Shown here in pieces: positions 1 through 11,378 of a DNA stretch of 64,000 nt. A model generated the notes under the pieces. That model saw only the letters and a list, made by a program, of their open reading frames with translations, did no database searches and was not told where the DNA came from. This DNA is from Leishmania mexicana MHOM/GT/2001/U1103. Taxonomy: Eukaryota > Euglenozoa > Kinetoplastea > Trypanosomatida > Trypanosomatidae. Positions within the stretch are counted from its first letter, which is position 1; every line of letters begins with the position of its first letter. Position numbers and translations under genes: made by a program. The stretch is taken from the NCBI RefSeq assembly GCF_000234665.1, contig NC_018312.1, forward strand, positions 194,516 to 258,515. The letters are read 5' to 3'.

Positions 1-1334
1 CATCCGATTCCATTCGTGGCTACAGATGCTTTAGTTCTGCCGTTTTCTTCTTCGCCTGATCTCCTGCCACGTTTCGGCTCTCTTTGTTGCAGCCTCGCCA
101 CTTGTTTTTTCAATCATGTCCCTTGTCGTCGCCTCATACCACTTCCTGCAAGTGTCTCTTCGCTATCCCGCACACCTGGCCTTCCCTTTCTACATCACTC
201 CGTCAGTGTTCGCCTACCCTCGATCTCGATTACCATCACACAGCGATGGTCACCGCTATCATCTACACGCGTGTCTTCTTCACCACCATGGGTGCGCCTG
301 TGTGTAACTTGTTTTCAGTGCTTCTTTCTACAAGTGGGTTCATCTGTACGATTTTCTCCTCCCTTCTTTTTCCACCTCGTCTGGTCTGCTGGCTCTCGTG
401 GGCTCTGGTTATTTTTCTCTCCTGGTACTGACTCTTCTTTTGGCTGATAGGGATTCAGGTGCTTGTATCGGAGCGCATATGTCGGATGTATATGTGTGTG
501 CTTGGGCGTGTGGAATGCATCCGTCGCGCTGCAACGTCGTTCTTCATACTTCCACTCTCTCTGCTTTCTTAGTCGTTCGCACGGTTGCGGATGTGCTTCC
601 CTTTCCCTTCTGTCTCTGCCGCTCATCGTTTGTATGGCTCTATAATTTTACGTCTTTTTTCTCTTTCGCGTGTGTGCGTGTGTGCCTCATGCTTTTTCGA
701 GTGGGCTCCTCTTTTCTCTCTCTCCCTCCTTTCTCAAGCCCTTTTTATTTCACTCTGCCGCCCCCTCTCCCCGCCCCCTCCTGTGCTGTTCGCTAAGGCA
801 CACCCATACACACCCACTCACACACACACACACACGCGGGATCCTTTTAGCGTCTTTCCTTTATATATATATATATACAGGGCGGGAATGCGGGAGAGAG
901 TGTACATGTTCAGGCTGATGGTGTACGGTGTCTGGGCGTCGCTTCTCCCTCTTGCTCTGTTTGGCCCCTTTCCCCTCCTTTCTTCTTTTTCTTATTTCTG
1001 TTCTCATCTTTTTGTTTGTTTGTTTTTCCCGATCTCCTCTCCTCTGTCCCCTTCTTTTGAGGGCATTCTTACCCCCTTCCCTTCCCTTCCCTTCTTTTTT
1101 TTGGTTTTCCGTGCTCGACACGGTCTACATTTCTTTTCGTTCGTTGCCCTTTCCCTATCCACGCGGTCTCTCTCTCTCCCTCTGTGTGGTGTGCGTGTGT
1201 GTTTATGTGTGCTCGGCTTGGCTTTACTGCCGTTGCGGTTCACCTCCTCCTCTCTCTTGTCCTGTTGTGTGTCTCACTGGTTTTTCTCCCTGTGCTCCTC
1301 TTTTCTCTCTGGTGTCCTGTGGCGTTCCCTGATG
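1..1334. other. Intergenic flank without a recognised gene
   Basis: This stretch is strongly pyrimidine-rich on the + strand, with T- and CT-runs, a (CA)n tract at about 819-835 and a (TA)n tract at about 862-877. The open frames here translate to Ser/Leu/Phe/Cys-rich low-complexity peptides with no domain. It is best read as UTR or intercistronic sequence. Confidence 0.6.
862..877. repeat. (TA)n microsatellite
   Basis: About eight TA units in pyrimidine-rich flank, one of seven such tracts in the window. Confidence 0.85.
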
Positions 1335-1884
1335 ACGGGAAAACATACCCCACCGTGCGCGGTACCTCGGGGCCTCGTACACCCCTCACACTCTGTGTGG
1401 GGAAGCCGTGCAGCCCCTCTACCTCTGCCAATGCCAAGCCACCTCTGGTGGTGACAGGGGGTCAAGTGCCTACGACGTGGGGAGGCCAGAGTGGTTTGCC
1501 GCGACGGATGTCGGCGGCCAGGTCGTACACGGCGCTGCGTCGGAGCGACCTGCGACAGCGAATGCGCCCGTGTGCCGCCCATGTGATGGGCGAAGTGTCA
1601 GCGCGACGCGTACGTCTCCCACCCCCGGGCCTCACACTGCCTGCTGGTGTGGGGCGCCTGGGTGCCACCGCGGGGAGATGCACTGGGCGGCGACCCGCGA
1701 TGCGGGGGTGGGTGGGTAGCGCTTGAGGCGTGTGCCGCTGCTGAGATGAGTGGGTCGGCGCATTGGTGTAACGGGTGTGCCTAGCGCTGCTTCGCAGGTC
1801 GCGGATGGGGCTTGCGGCAGGCCCGGTGGGTAGAGCGAATTCACGTTGTACGGCAGAGAATGGTGGGCACACCTTGAAAAAAAA
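1335..1884 (+). mobile_element. SIDER-like degenerate retroposon, copy A
   Basis: The stretch carries the head seen in the other copies of this window (a GTGTGGGGAAGCC core near 1395), a GC-rich body and the tail TGTACGGCAGAGAA, followed by an A-run at 1877-1884 that fits a retroposon tail. Positions 1352-1837 match 22671-23156 with no indel and only about nine mismatches. SIDERs are short non-autonomous relatives of ingi/L1Tc elements, usually found in 3' UTRs of Leishmania. The family name is inferred from recall and from internal comparison of six copies. Confidence 0.75.
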
Positions 1885-3117
1885 CTGAAGGGCATTATGG
1901 TGTTTCTTTGATAATTGTATTCGTGCACAGGCGAAAGGACTCGGCTTTGTGTATGAGTACGTGTGTATGGCTACAGATGAAGATGCGCAAGCACGTTGCA
2001 TCATCACTTTTTGTTCTTTTCGTTGCTACCTGCCATGCTCGCGTGTGTTCCGGCCTCTGGCGTGGTTGTGCAGTACGCCTAAGCAGGCCTTTCACTGGAT
2101 GGGCGGAGTGCCAAATGGCGAGTCGAGGAATCAGCAGAAGCTTCCCAATGAGGAGGTGGTGCTGCCTTGATGGTTAAGGGTTGAGGTTTGTATGTGCGTG
2201 GGACTCTGGAGGATCGAGGACGAAAAGTCGTGCCAGCTGATGTGTGTGCCACAACGCGGGGATGGGTACGGCGCGGCCACTGTGTCAGCGAGCGTGCATG
2301 CGGATTGCACGCTGAATTCGTGTCTTTTCACCCAGCGTCGATCCCGCACCTCCTTTTACCTTTTCCTCTGGCGTCTTCTCTTGTTTTCTCGTTTGGCGGT
2401 TGCTCCTATTCCTATCAGTATGGGGATGCCGGAGAGAGAAGTGGGGGTGGCAGAGGGTGGGACTGGATCAACGCAGCGTAGCCGGGGTGTCCTTGTTGCG
2501 TAGGGGACGGGCACACACGATAGGAAAGCAGTAGAACACATGGAAGGCAACAGAAACTGCTTGGGTGTATGTGCGGGTTGCTACCGTGAAAAAAAACAGA
2601 CCACAAAAATGAATATAAATACATGCAAGTAAAGTCGAAGAGGAGAAAGGAATGAGGCAAGCACGAACAGATAGCCTGAGTTCCCCCTTCCCCCTCCCCC
2701 CGCCCCGCCCCGCCCCACTTGCCCTTAACCTCGCTTTCCCTCTTCCGCTCGCCTTGTCCATGCATCTGCACATGAGGTCTTCCTCTTCCCCCCGATGGGG
2801 CTCACGCTCTTTCACTGGTTCCCTCAAATCGCTTATACTCTCCGTCAGCCGCTCTCTCTCCCTCCCCCTTTTCACCCGTCCACACGCATGAACCATCCCC
2901 ACACGCACGCATGCGTCCACGTGTACTTCTTGCCTCAGGCTCCACAGTGCTTTGCTTGCACCTCTGCCCGAGCGTGCCCGCCCCCATCGCCTCCCAACAA
3001 CGCCAGCATACCAAAAAAAAAAGAACGAAACGAAGAAAGGAGCACAGTGCCATTTTTCTTTTCTAGTTGCTATTAGTGTTCTACACCCCCCTCCATTCCG
3101 CGACCTTTTTCCCGCTG
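1885..3117. other. Intergenic region
   Basis: No coding frame with recognisable protein character is seen on either strand. There are C-rich blocks (about 2685-2720) and A-runs (about 2590 and 3012). It probably holds the 3' UTR of an upstream gene and the spacer before the acyltransferase. Confidence 0.5.
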
Positions 3118-3176
3118 CGCCGTCCCTCCTTTCACATTGCCTCCCCCTTCCTTTTTTCGTTGTTTTCCTTGCTGAG
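3118..3176 (+). promoter_or_regulatory. Polypyrimidine tract and predicted SL trans-splice acceptor
   Basis: A long C/T tract ends at the first AG (3175-3176), 32 nt before the acyltransferase ATG. This is the expected arrangement for spliced-leader addition. Confidence 0.55.
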
Positions 3177-3208
3177 CGATTAACCCGCCACGACTACCGC
3201 ACGAAAGA

Positions 3209-4138
3209 ATGCGTCTCCTCTCGTGGTTCATCTTCGCCGCCCTCTACGGCGGTTTTCTTTACCTGCTACGTGAGCGTAAGGTGCCTCTTATTGTGATGCG
3301 GGTGTGGTATACATTGCACCTGGTGCTGTGTGTGATCGTGAGTTGGCTTTGTGGTGTGGTACTCAGCCTGCTGACGAAGGTGCACCTCTTGGACACGGCA
3401 ACATCGCAGTCGCTGGTGCGGTGTGTGTGCGTAACAACGTTCGGGTGCTGGCTGCGCTTCAACAGTCTGCACATTTGTGTGGAGTACTTGCCTGGCTCTC
3501 TGTCCTTTTCGTCCATCACGGAGCAGCACAACATGTGCTTGTGCCACTCGAGTTTCTTTGACACGATTCATTTCCTGTGGTGCGTTCCGCACCGCTACAT
3601 CTACAAAGTGAAGACCTTTTCCAAAGCGAGTCTGCGCAAGCTTCCCCTGTTTGGCACCGTGATTGCCATGTGCGGCCACTTCCCCGTGTACTTCAGCTCC
3701 CCGGAAGCGGACTCCTTCTCAGTGTACAAGGACAAGCAGGCTGCCGTCGCCGTCAACGTCGAAGACTTCCTTAGTAAAGGCGGCTCCCTCTCCTTTTTCC
3801 CGGAGGGCATGCTGAACCGCACACCGGAGGTGCTCAAGGACTTCCGACTCGGCAGCTTCAAAACGATCCTGGCGCACAAGATACCCTTGTACTACTGCGT
3901 CACCTACGGCAACCACGAGGTGTGGCCGCCGTCTTTGAAGACGCTCCCCGGCTTTCCTGCGGACGTATACACGTACGTCGGCAAGTACGACTACAACCCT
4001 GACGAGGAGAACGCACATTCGCTCTCGACGGGGCTGCGCGAGGAGATGCAGAAGCACCTGGACAAGATGGTGGCGCTGCGGGAGAAGCGGGGGCCCAAAA
4101 CCTGGTGGACGCAGTCCGCCGCAAAAGCCCGAGCGTAG
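3209..4138 (+). CDS. 1-acyl-sn-glycerol-3-phosphate acyltransferase-like protein (PlsC family)
   Basis: This 309-residue protein has the hallmarks of the glycerolipid acyltransferase family, which transfers acyl chains from acyl-CoA to lysophosphatidic acid or a similar lysolipid. Two hydrophobic segments near the N terminus (about residues 3-18 and 35-58) suggest ER membrane attachment. The HX4D catalytic motif is H113-SSFF-D118. The substrate-binding FPEG motif is at 197-200, followed by a basic stretch ending in GSFK. The length fits a typical LPAAT. The ATG at 3209 lies 32 nt after a good splice acceptor. Exact substrate and acyl preference cannot be read from the sequence. A 396-bp part of this gene (3678-4073) is repeated at 5936-6331 in a broken copy downstream. 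Confidence 0.85.
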   Translation: MRLLSWFIFAALYGGFLYLLRERKVPLIVMRVWYTLHLVLCVIVSWLCGVVLSLLTKVHLLDTATSQSLVRCVCVTTFGCWLRFNSLHICVEYLPGSLSFSSITEQHNMCLCHSSFFDTIHFLWCVPHRYIYKVKTFSKASLRKLPLFGTVIAMCGHFPVYFSSPEADSFSVYKDKQAAVAVNVEDFLSKGGSLSFFPEGMLNRTPEVLKDFRLGSFKTILAHKIPLYYCVTYGNHEVWPPSLKTLPGFPADVYTYVGKYDYNPDEENAHSLSTGLREEMQKHLDKMVALREKRGPKTWWTQSAAKARA

Positions 4139-5837
4139 CGCGTGTGCGTGCACATGACCGATCGAGGGCAAGTAGTTCTCCAAGGCAACGATAGGAACAC
4201 TTGAGTGAGTCGTTCACGACGATGCGCCAGGGCAGGCGGGCGCAGTTCGGTGGTACTCACTCACACCGATGTAAACGTACCCACACCAACTCTCAGGTGC
4301 TCGACGCGGGTTGTCTGCAGGGGGCGCGTGTGTATACCCCCCTCCTCCACTGAAGATTATCGAATTGGAAAGCGATGAAGGCTAACAGACAGACACACGC
4401 AGACAGGCGCAAGCATACACAAGTGCATGCACAGGCAACCGTGGTAAAGTGTGGTGACCTGCCATTCCCGTCAAGAACTAACGCGAGCCTTAAATCAAAT
4501 GACTCCTCTCTGCTTTACCACCACACGACGTCTAATGCCGACCCACCTCTACCGGTGGGGCGCCTCTACCCCGTCTTGCCATCTCTGCGCTGTGTGAGTG
4601 GAGGTCTTCTCTCGCTCTCTTTCGACTTCAACTGTTGCATTCATCATCACGTGTAGGGATTGCATTCATCGTCGGCACAATTCGTGCTCACAGTACTTCT
4701 CTCTCTCCTTCCTGAATTCGTGGCCTCTTCCCCCCTACCTCGCTTTTCTCGTCATTATGCTATGGCGGAGAACGGTTTATGGCGACTCAGGAGAGGAGGG
4801 CCTTATGCAGCGAGTTTGGGAAGAGAGCGCAGAGAATGGCGTACATGACGCCCTAGCTAGATTTTTGAAACCGGTCCAATGCCCAACCCACCATCACGTC
4901 CTGCTTTCGTCGTGGTAGCGTTATCAAAATCATCAGCATCGATTGTGTGGCTTTCAAAATGTCTTCGAGAGGGCGACAGGAGATGGAGAGAGAGCGCGAG
5001 CGCAGCAACAACCAGAGGCTCCTTCCTCTCTCTTTTTCGTTCTCGTGGGCTTAGTCGCGCACACTTCACGGCGAGGTGACGTCGAAGCAGCGAAGGACTC
5101 GGTACGGAAGAGAAGAGGCCAAGGTGTTGCATTTCTTTCGCGGACATCTCGTGCAAAGAAAGGCGTAGGGAAGCTTGCCCGTTGATGTACCTCTCTCCTT
5201 ACCTGGGTACGTGCACGTGTGTGCCAGTCTCTTGCTCGCGCTATCTCCTCCCTTTGCCTCCCCCCATCCCCTCTCTGTGCTCTCCGCTCTTGTTGCTATT
5301 CACCCTCTGCATGCCCAGTGGACCGCCGCACATGTGCGTTACCGCGTGGTAATCCTCACTTGCAGGCACCTCAAGGTACACTGAAGCGTCCATGTTGAGA
5401 CTTGCATGTATCTCTCGCTCCAATTTCTTATATCTAAGCGCTTCGACTGGAGTGCGCACACGGGGCATTTTTCTCCACGCCACCACTCACTCTCAAGCTC
5501 AAACATCGCGGGCACAAACACCCGGCTCGTATTGTGCACGCTTCTCTGTCTCCCTCTCACCACCACCACCACCTCCTCCTCTTTCGGACACTTCCATGTT
5601 GCACACGTACACACACATTCTCTCTCGGTGCTCAGCGGACGACACTTGCCAACGACCGGCTTCCCGCTTCTCAGTAGCCAATGTTTCGTGGTGCTGCACT
5701 TCCTTCTCCGTCGCACATTCCCTCTCCATCGTAATCATACATATGAACCCCCCCATCCATCCACATGCCCACGTAGGCAGATTTATGCAATGCTGCTGCT
5801 GCTGCAGCTTCTTTTGGCCCCCTTCTTTTCCATGTCT
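4139..5837. other. Spacer between the acyltransferase gene and its broken copy
   Basis: This is probably the 3' UTR of the acyltransferase followed by spacer. CT-rich tracts with CCA repeats occur around 5550-5590. No open frame here shows conserved motifs. The open frames reaching 5791-5880 are the 5' edge of the pseudogene. Confidence 0.5.
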
Positions 5838-6618
5838 GTCACTCCGTACGCGCTCTTGTGGAATGGCCGCACCTTCTTGAAGAGCTCGCTTCTGGAACCG
5901 TTCGCTGTTCGGGTACGCGCTGCGGCGCGCCGCGTACTTCCCCGTGTACTTCAGCTCCCCGGAAGCGGACTTCTTCTCAGTGTACAAGGACAAGCAGGCT
6001 GCCGTCGCCGTCAACGTCGAAGACTTCCTTAGTAAAGGCGGCTCCCTCTCCTTTTTCCCGGAGGGCATGCTGAACCGCACACCGGAGGTGCTCAAGGACT
6101 TCCGACTCGGCAGCTTCAAAACGATCCTGGCGCACAAGATACCCTTGTACTACTGCGTCACCTACGGCAACCACGAGGTGTGGCCGCCGTCTTTGAAGAC
6201 GCTCCCCGGCTTTCCTGCGGACGTATACACGTACGTCGGCAAGTACGACTACAACCCTGACGAGGAGAACGCACATTCGCTCTCGACGGGGCTGCGCGAG
6301 GAGATGCAGAAGCACCTGGACGATATGGTGTTGAAGGGCAAGAGGCTTGAATGCAAGCAGCGGCACGTTGCTCGACATACAGACTATGGAGAAGAGAGAG
6401 GGAGGCGTGTTATCACTTATGGGCACGCTGGTGAGCGCTGGTTCAGTGGCGGCAATCTTTCGAAGAAGTCCCCTTTGTACGCCCTCCTCTTTTTTGCTCC
6501 AGATTTCACCTTGGTATTGATGCGGTGTGCGTACTGCGCACACACCTGCGTGCGCCTCCAAGCGTCATGTGCGTATGTGCGCGAACCGGCTGAGCGATAC
6601 CGAGAGTCGTATCCATGA
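5838..6618 (+). pseudogene. Broken second acyltransferase copy, frameshifted and 5'-incomplete
   Basis: Positions 5936-6331 match 3678-4073 of the intact gene with one substitution (a Ser to Phe change) plus a codon change near the right edge. The FPEG motif is intact. Upstream, 5844-5935 still aligns to the family without gaps (conserved Pro, TFxKxSL, LFG and FPVYFS) but is clearly diverged, and one extra base at about 5898 shifts the frame. Further upstream the HX4D residues are gone, and no in-frame ATG opens the conserved part. After 6331 the frame runs on to 6618 through unrelated sequence. I read this as a decayed paralogue whose 3' half was overwritten by the neighbour through gene conversion. 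An assembly artefact is possible. Confidence 0.75.
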
Positions 6619-8890
6619 ATGTGTACAGGTACGTGCCACACCCTTTCAAACCTCTCACACCAGTCAGCTTGTCTTCTCGTTCCTCTTTCATGCTTTACCT
6701 TATCTCATCCTCACGTTTTTCTCGTTTAGGACATACACCTCCTCGTGCGTGCGGTGGTTTGGCAAGGTGCAGGTGCTGCGCCGGCAGACGACGCGCGCTC
6801 TCGTCTGAACACCCATTTGCGCCCTCTTTCGTTTTTCGTTTCCTCTCTCTGTGTATCGCTGACTCGATCGTCTCCGCGTGTGCACGTGATGGAGATGATG
6901 AAAAAAGAAAAAAAACATGACGCACACACACACAGACACACAGGGGCGTATCGGCTGACTTCGTCAAGGCTTCGGGGAGGAGGCAAGGAAAGGAAACGTT
7001 GACTTTACGCTTTGGTACAGGCACGGTAGGTGAGTTGCTCAAAATTTGTCTGACGTCTTCGTCTTTCTTCCCTTCGTTTCACCTACTGTCTCCCACCCTT
7101 TGTTGTGTGCCGTCACGCTTCGTGTTCTGGCTCTCCTCTTTGTCTGCTCTGATGTGTCCTGCGTTTAGAGGTCTTTTCATGCCGTTCTCCCCCCACCCCA
7201 CTGAGGCTCGCTATTGTAGGTATCGTCGCGCGATCAGCCTTGACCCGCCATCTCACCGGTGCTACGGTGCACCTCTGACCCAACCGCTTTTCCGCCTCAT
7301 GGGCCTCTTCTCACTTTTTTCTTTGTTTCCCATATCCTACGGATGGCAGTTGCGGACACCGCCGTCGCCTGGGATTTCTGTGGCCCTCTGAAGGAGGAGT
7401 GTTACCCAGTCACGGCAAAACTGTCACATGTAAGCAAACGGACGCACCTGCACCCGCTCGACGACGCGCGCCCGGCAATGTGTGTGTGTGTGATGGTGGC
7501 GCTTCTTCATTGGCATATCTCTTTTTTCCCACCGTGCTTGTGCGTGAATGTGTGCCTCTATCGTTTCTTGCTTTCGTTGTTTCTTCCTAGCTTCATTCCT
7601 TTCTCTGTGTCCCTCGCGGCTGCTTTCGTTGGCCGCTGCATCTTCGCTGCGTGTGTCAGCGGGGGAGAGGTGGGTGCGGCGTGTGAATTTGTGCGACCAC
7701 CGTCGCCTTTTATCATCGCCCACGCGATTACGCCCGTGTTTGCCGTGAGTCGCCAGAAGAGGACAAAGGCTCATGCGTGCACAGGAGGGCGCATGCTCGT
7801 TGTGGTGCTTCCGGCTTCGTTTCCTTCTCTCCATCACAGCCTTTATGCGGAGTCATGCCGCACCATGCACGTTTCACGGACCCGAGAGAGCAGAGGCTGC
7901 GACGGGGAGGAGGGGGAGGGAGGTGGAGAAGGAAGCGACTGCTCGTCGGAACGCGCGTGACGCTGCGCTTGTGACTCTTGAAGGCTGCGCTAGTGCATGC
8001 CCATGTGTGTCTCTCAGATACCTCTCGAAGGACGCTGGACGACTGCACAGAACGGCCGCTGCCGTTGCAGTGCCGGCACCATGCACCGCCTCCCTTGATG
8101 TGGGCCGTGCCCTTCTGCGCGGGCGTTGCTCTCCTCATTCTTCGGCGGAGACAAGGAGCTTGGTTCTGCTGCCGACGTCACTGCCTCTCCCCGACGGCGT
8201 CTTCCCTCCCTCGCTCGTTCTCCGTGTCTTGTCCTCGTGGGCGAACGACGGGCGCGAATCGGACTGAAGAAGGTGGCGACTCAAGACCGTTCGGGGAGGA
8301 GGCCATGGATTAGAACGCAGCTCAGGAGCCCCCGAAACGGAAAGTGACCGACGATTGCACACCACTGCGTGCACATTCCAAAGCAAACGAAAAAAAGGAA
8401 TTCGGTCATGGCAGAGACCTTGAGAAGGCGCGTCCACCTCACGCGCGGGGGCGGACAGGCAGAGCTGAGGCTTCTCTCACGTGTCGTTTCCGCTGTGGCG
8501 TGTCGGGGAATGAGGAGAGGGAAAACGTTTGTGGGACGGGTGTCACGGAGTGTCGCTGCTCTTCCTACGAGAAAGGCCGGCCTCCTCTCCATTTCGCTCT
8601 CGTCTTCTCTTGACACGGGCCCCCCTCCCCTCCCCTGTCGAGGCACCGCTGTAAGGATTTTCTTTTTTATTGTGGTTGGCAACAGACACGCATGCCTGTA
8701 AACCCTCCCCACTCACATACGTGCGTACACGCATACGTGCGCACTGGTGCACGCTCATTATCCCTCTTGCTCTCCTTTCTTTTGCTCTGCCACCTCCACA
8801 GCCTTCATCCCCCCCCCCCCCACTCACGCTTTCCCCACAGACACAGTGGCCCCTTTACGTGCCTGTCTTTCGCAGAGAGCTCGTTCTGGC
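6332..8890. other. Intergenic region without a recognised gene
   Basis: Both strands were inspected. Open frames here are Arg/Ser/Cys-rich or low in complexity, and none has a domain or a plausible splice acceptor plus ATG. A short (CA)n tract lies near 6925-6940. The interval is long enough for a small unrecognised gene, but I cannot support one. Confidence 0.45.
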
Positions 8891-8903
8891 TGAGCAGGAT
8901 TTA

Positions 8904-8999
8904 GCTGTCGCGCAGCAGAGAGATAGGTGGGCTGTGGTCGTATGCGTATACTCAGTGACGTGTTTGTGGTAGAATGACACGTTGGTGGCGAGAGCAACA
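8904..8999 (+). repeat. Remnant similar to the 3' end of the DIRE at 15601-15696
   Basis: About 95 bp align with the tail of the degenerate retroelement further on, sharing GCTGT, GCAGCAGA and a central TATGCGTATA block with many substitutions between. It may be the tail of a second, otherwise eroded element upstream of the Sld5 gene. Confidence 0.4.
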
Positions 9000-9152
9000 A
9001 ATTTCTCTTTTCCAATCCGCTTTGCACGTGGGCTGCCTGCGCCGTGCTTCGTTTCAACTGTAGCGCAACGGCTGCTGCTTCACCTCACACCACCGCCGCC
9101 TCGTCGCCCGCACTTCTCTTCGCGTCGTCTCTCATTTCCGGTTTACATCAGT

Positions 9153-9167
9153 GTATATATATATATT
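9153..9167. repeat. (TA)n microsatellite
   Basis: About seven TA units, roughly 215 bp upstream of the SLD5 ATG. Confidence 0.85.
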
Positions 9168-9267
9168 TAGGTTGGTATTCGACTCTGCTGCCCTGCCCCG
9201 TGTTGCACCCGCAGACGCGGCGGTGCTCCACAGAAGAAGAGAACAGGTGGGGGAGGCCCTACACACG

Positions 9268-9304
9268 CTTTCATCCTCCCTCCCTCCTTCCTCCATCCTG
9301 TCAG
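9268..9304 (+). promoter_or_regulatory. Polypyrimidine tract and predicted trans-splice acceptor for SLD5
   Basis: A C/T tract is followed by the first AG at 9303-9304, giving a 5' UTR of about 76 nt before the ATG at 9381. Confidence 0.5.
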
Positions 9305-9380
9305 CGAGTACAGTTGCCCACACGTGCCTGGTCGATTCACGCATCGTTACGAGAAACAGCAGAGGAGAAAAAGCACTGCC

Positions 9381-10343
9381 ATGTTCTTTGAAGAAAACCT
9401 TAACGACACGGTGGAGTATGAGTCGCTCTTGGACGCTGGCGGTGCGCCGACGCGGCCCCTGTCGCAGGCCAGCGACGGCGGTGCCTCTTCAGGCGCACCT
9501 TCTATGAGCGGCATCAGCACCACCTTCGGAGTTGACGGTCTCCCGTTGGAGCCAACTGGATCAGGGGTTGGGGCGGCGGCTAAAATGCAAAGCGCGTCCG
9601 CGGCGGCGATTCAGCTGCTGATAGAAGCCACCGCAAATGAACGCTTCAGCCCCGAGGTGCTGCCCTACCCCGTGACCACCATCAGCACCGTTGTCCGCTT
9701 GATTCAGCGAACACAGGAACGGGTGGAGGCGATGGTGGTGGAGGAGAAGCGTCAAGGGGCCGCGCGCTCACTCTTGCCTTTCCGCCCGTCAGACATCATG
9801 TGCTTGGAGATGCAGCGCATTCAGTTTTTCTTGTGTGAGCTGCTGCGATGTCGACTGCGCAAGATCGAGCATCTCGCCATGTCCATCTACTACGAAGGGC
9901 TGGTGTCTGGGCAGTCCTCCATGTCGCAGACAGGGCTAGGTCAGGCAGATGAGGCTGAAGCGTTCCCCTCTGCTTCTACTGCCGCTGCTCTACCAGAGGT
10001 GCGTGTACCGCAGCGGCAAAACTTGTCACTCAAGGAACAGTGGGTGGCGGATCGACTGGCGCAAAGCGCGCACGCGGCGTTGATGGAGTCGGGCCTGCAA
10101 TCGATGCCGGCTGCGCTGCAGCATCTTGTTCCCTATCCTTCCGAGGCGGAGGGGCTGGAGATACTACCGGAGCCGGACCTTGGGGCGTACGTGTTCGGTG
10201 TGGCTCTCGAAGATTTGGGTGTTGTGAATCTCGGCGAGGGTGGCCAAGACGCTTCGCGTGCCATCAACGCCGGCGAATTGTTCCTCACTCCCTACCACAA
10301 TTTTCGTCCGTACGTTATGTCAGGGCAAGTGCGGCTGGTATGA
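9381..10343 (+). CDS. SLD5: GINS complex subunit Sld5
   Basis: This 320-residue protein is a good match to Sld5 (GINS4), part of the Cdc45-MCM-GINS replicative helicase in the nucleus. Residues 1-75 form a low-complexity N-terminal extension not typical of shorter homologues. The helical A-domain (about 78-175) shows VLPYP, regularly spaced Ile/Val, then the LEMQRIQFF and RCRLRKIEH blocks typical of Sld5 (EL-RI-Y, RLRLKKIE). The small C-terminal B-domain (about 262-320) has EPDLGAYVFGVALEDLG and ends in SGQVRLV, the family's usual SG-V-L ending. Between them is a variable Ser/Ala-rich loop (170-215). The frame extends upstream to 9324, but only by a GTG, so the ATG at 9381 is chosen. Confidence 0.85.
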   Translation: MFFEENLNDTVEYESLLDAGGAPTRPLSQASDGGASSGAPSMSGISTTFGVDGLPLEPTGSGVGAAAKMQSASAAAIQLLIEATANERFSPEVLPYPVTTISTVVRLIQRTQERVEAMVVEEKRQGAARSLLPFRPSDIMCLEMQRIQFFLCELLRCRLRKIEHLAMSIYYEGLVSGQSSMSQTGLGQADEAEAFPSASTAAALPEVRVPQRQNLSLKEQWVADRLAQSAHAALMESGLQSMPAALQHLVPYPSEAEGLEILPEPDLGAYVFGVALEDLGVVNLGEGGQDASRAINAGELFLTPYHNFRPYVMSGQVRLV

Positions 10344-11244
10344 CGTGCACCAAAAAATGACCAGTTTACTCGTCCTCTGCGCGGATGTCTGTGGGGGGCA
10401 GTGGGAGGTGGGTGAGTGGTGTACCCCAGCGGATATCAAGGGCCAGAAGATTTCTCACCGTGCCTGATATCATGAACCATAAAAAGTAGATGCGAGATCG
10501 GCGGAGACGCAGTACTGTTCTTGTTGCTGTGCTCCCGGCCAGCCCCTCGCTCATTCATCTCAACACTTACACACCCACGTGCGACACGCGTCAGCGCACA
10601 TACACTGACATAGAAGAACCACAGACGTACACTAATAAAAAAAGCGAGGCGAAGGATGAGCAAGATGTGCGCGCCTGTCGCATGTTTTTCACCCTGGTGC
10701 TCCTGCGCGGTTCCCCGGGGGCAACTACCGGCTCGTCGCGAGAAAAGCAATTGTTGTTGTCCTCCAGCCCATGTAGCGCAGTGGCGCGTGCAACGAATCT
10801 TGTGATTCGCCAGCCAAAGGGAGGTCAAGGAAGTGAGGCTCACATCAACGTCCCTACCTCTCTCTCCACCTTCTCTCTCTTCACTTTGTGTCGTACTTAT
10901 ACATTCCCCCACTCTCTTGCTCGCCCTGGTGTGCTCATCTGTTAGCCACTGGGCAGCTTGTCTTTTGGCCTCTCTCTGTTGTCTCGTTTCCCGGCACGCA
11001 CTTGGCGGCTACGTGCGTGTGCGTGTGCGTGTGCGTGTGCTCGTCTGGCTGCTTGCGTTTTCTCTCTGCCGAGTTGGCATCATTGAAGGGATCGAGAATC
11101 CTGCGGCTTAGCCCTTGCGCCAACCCCCTTCCCCTCCTTATCGCACCAGATTAGGCGTGCGTGTTGCTCCTTTCGCCTCGGGCATCGCATTGCCACCACC
11201 GCGACTCTCTCTGGCGTCTCTCTTTTATCAACCCACACGCTGCA
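10344..11244. other. Intergenic region with a (GTGTGC)n microsatellite
   Basis: This holds the SLD5 3' UTR and spacer. A GTGTGC repeat lies at about 11012-11040. No gene is seen on either strand. Confidence 0.55.
11012..11040. repeat. (GTGTGC)n microsatellite
   Basis: Four to five GTGTGC-type units in the spacer upstream of the coiled-coil gene. Confidence 0.85.
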
Positions 11245-11292
11245 GCCTCCCCTATTCTCCACCCGCTCCTCGTGGTTCTCCTTTTATCTGAG
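11245..11292 (+). promoter_or_regulatory. Polypyrimidine tract and predicted trans-splice acceptor
   Basis: A C/T-rich tract ends at the AG at 11291-11292, 86 nt before the coiled-coil gene's ATG. Confidence 0.45.
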
Positions 11293-11378
11293 GTAGCGGC
11301 ATTGATTGTGAAGGACATGCTTCTTGCGCCGTTGTGCATCCTTACCCCACGCGAACACACGAGGCCCGGTGGTCAGCG

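Noticed and set aside
585..1454. 289-residue + strand open frame
   Set aside because: The translation is pyrimidine-run low complexity and runs into SIDER copy A. No ATG/acceptor pair or domain supports it.
9324..9380. Upstream in-frame extension of SLD5
   Set aside because: The codon at 9324 is GTG. Kinetoplastid genes start at ATG, and the first ATG in frame is at 9381. The same reasoning removed GTG or TTG extensions at 11334, 23774 and 55658.
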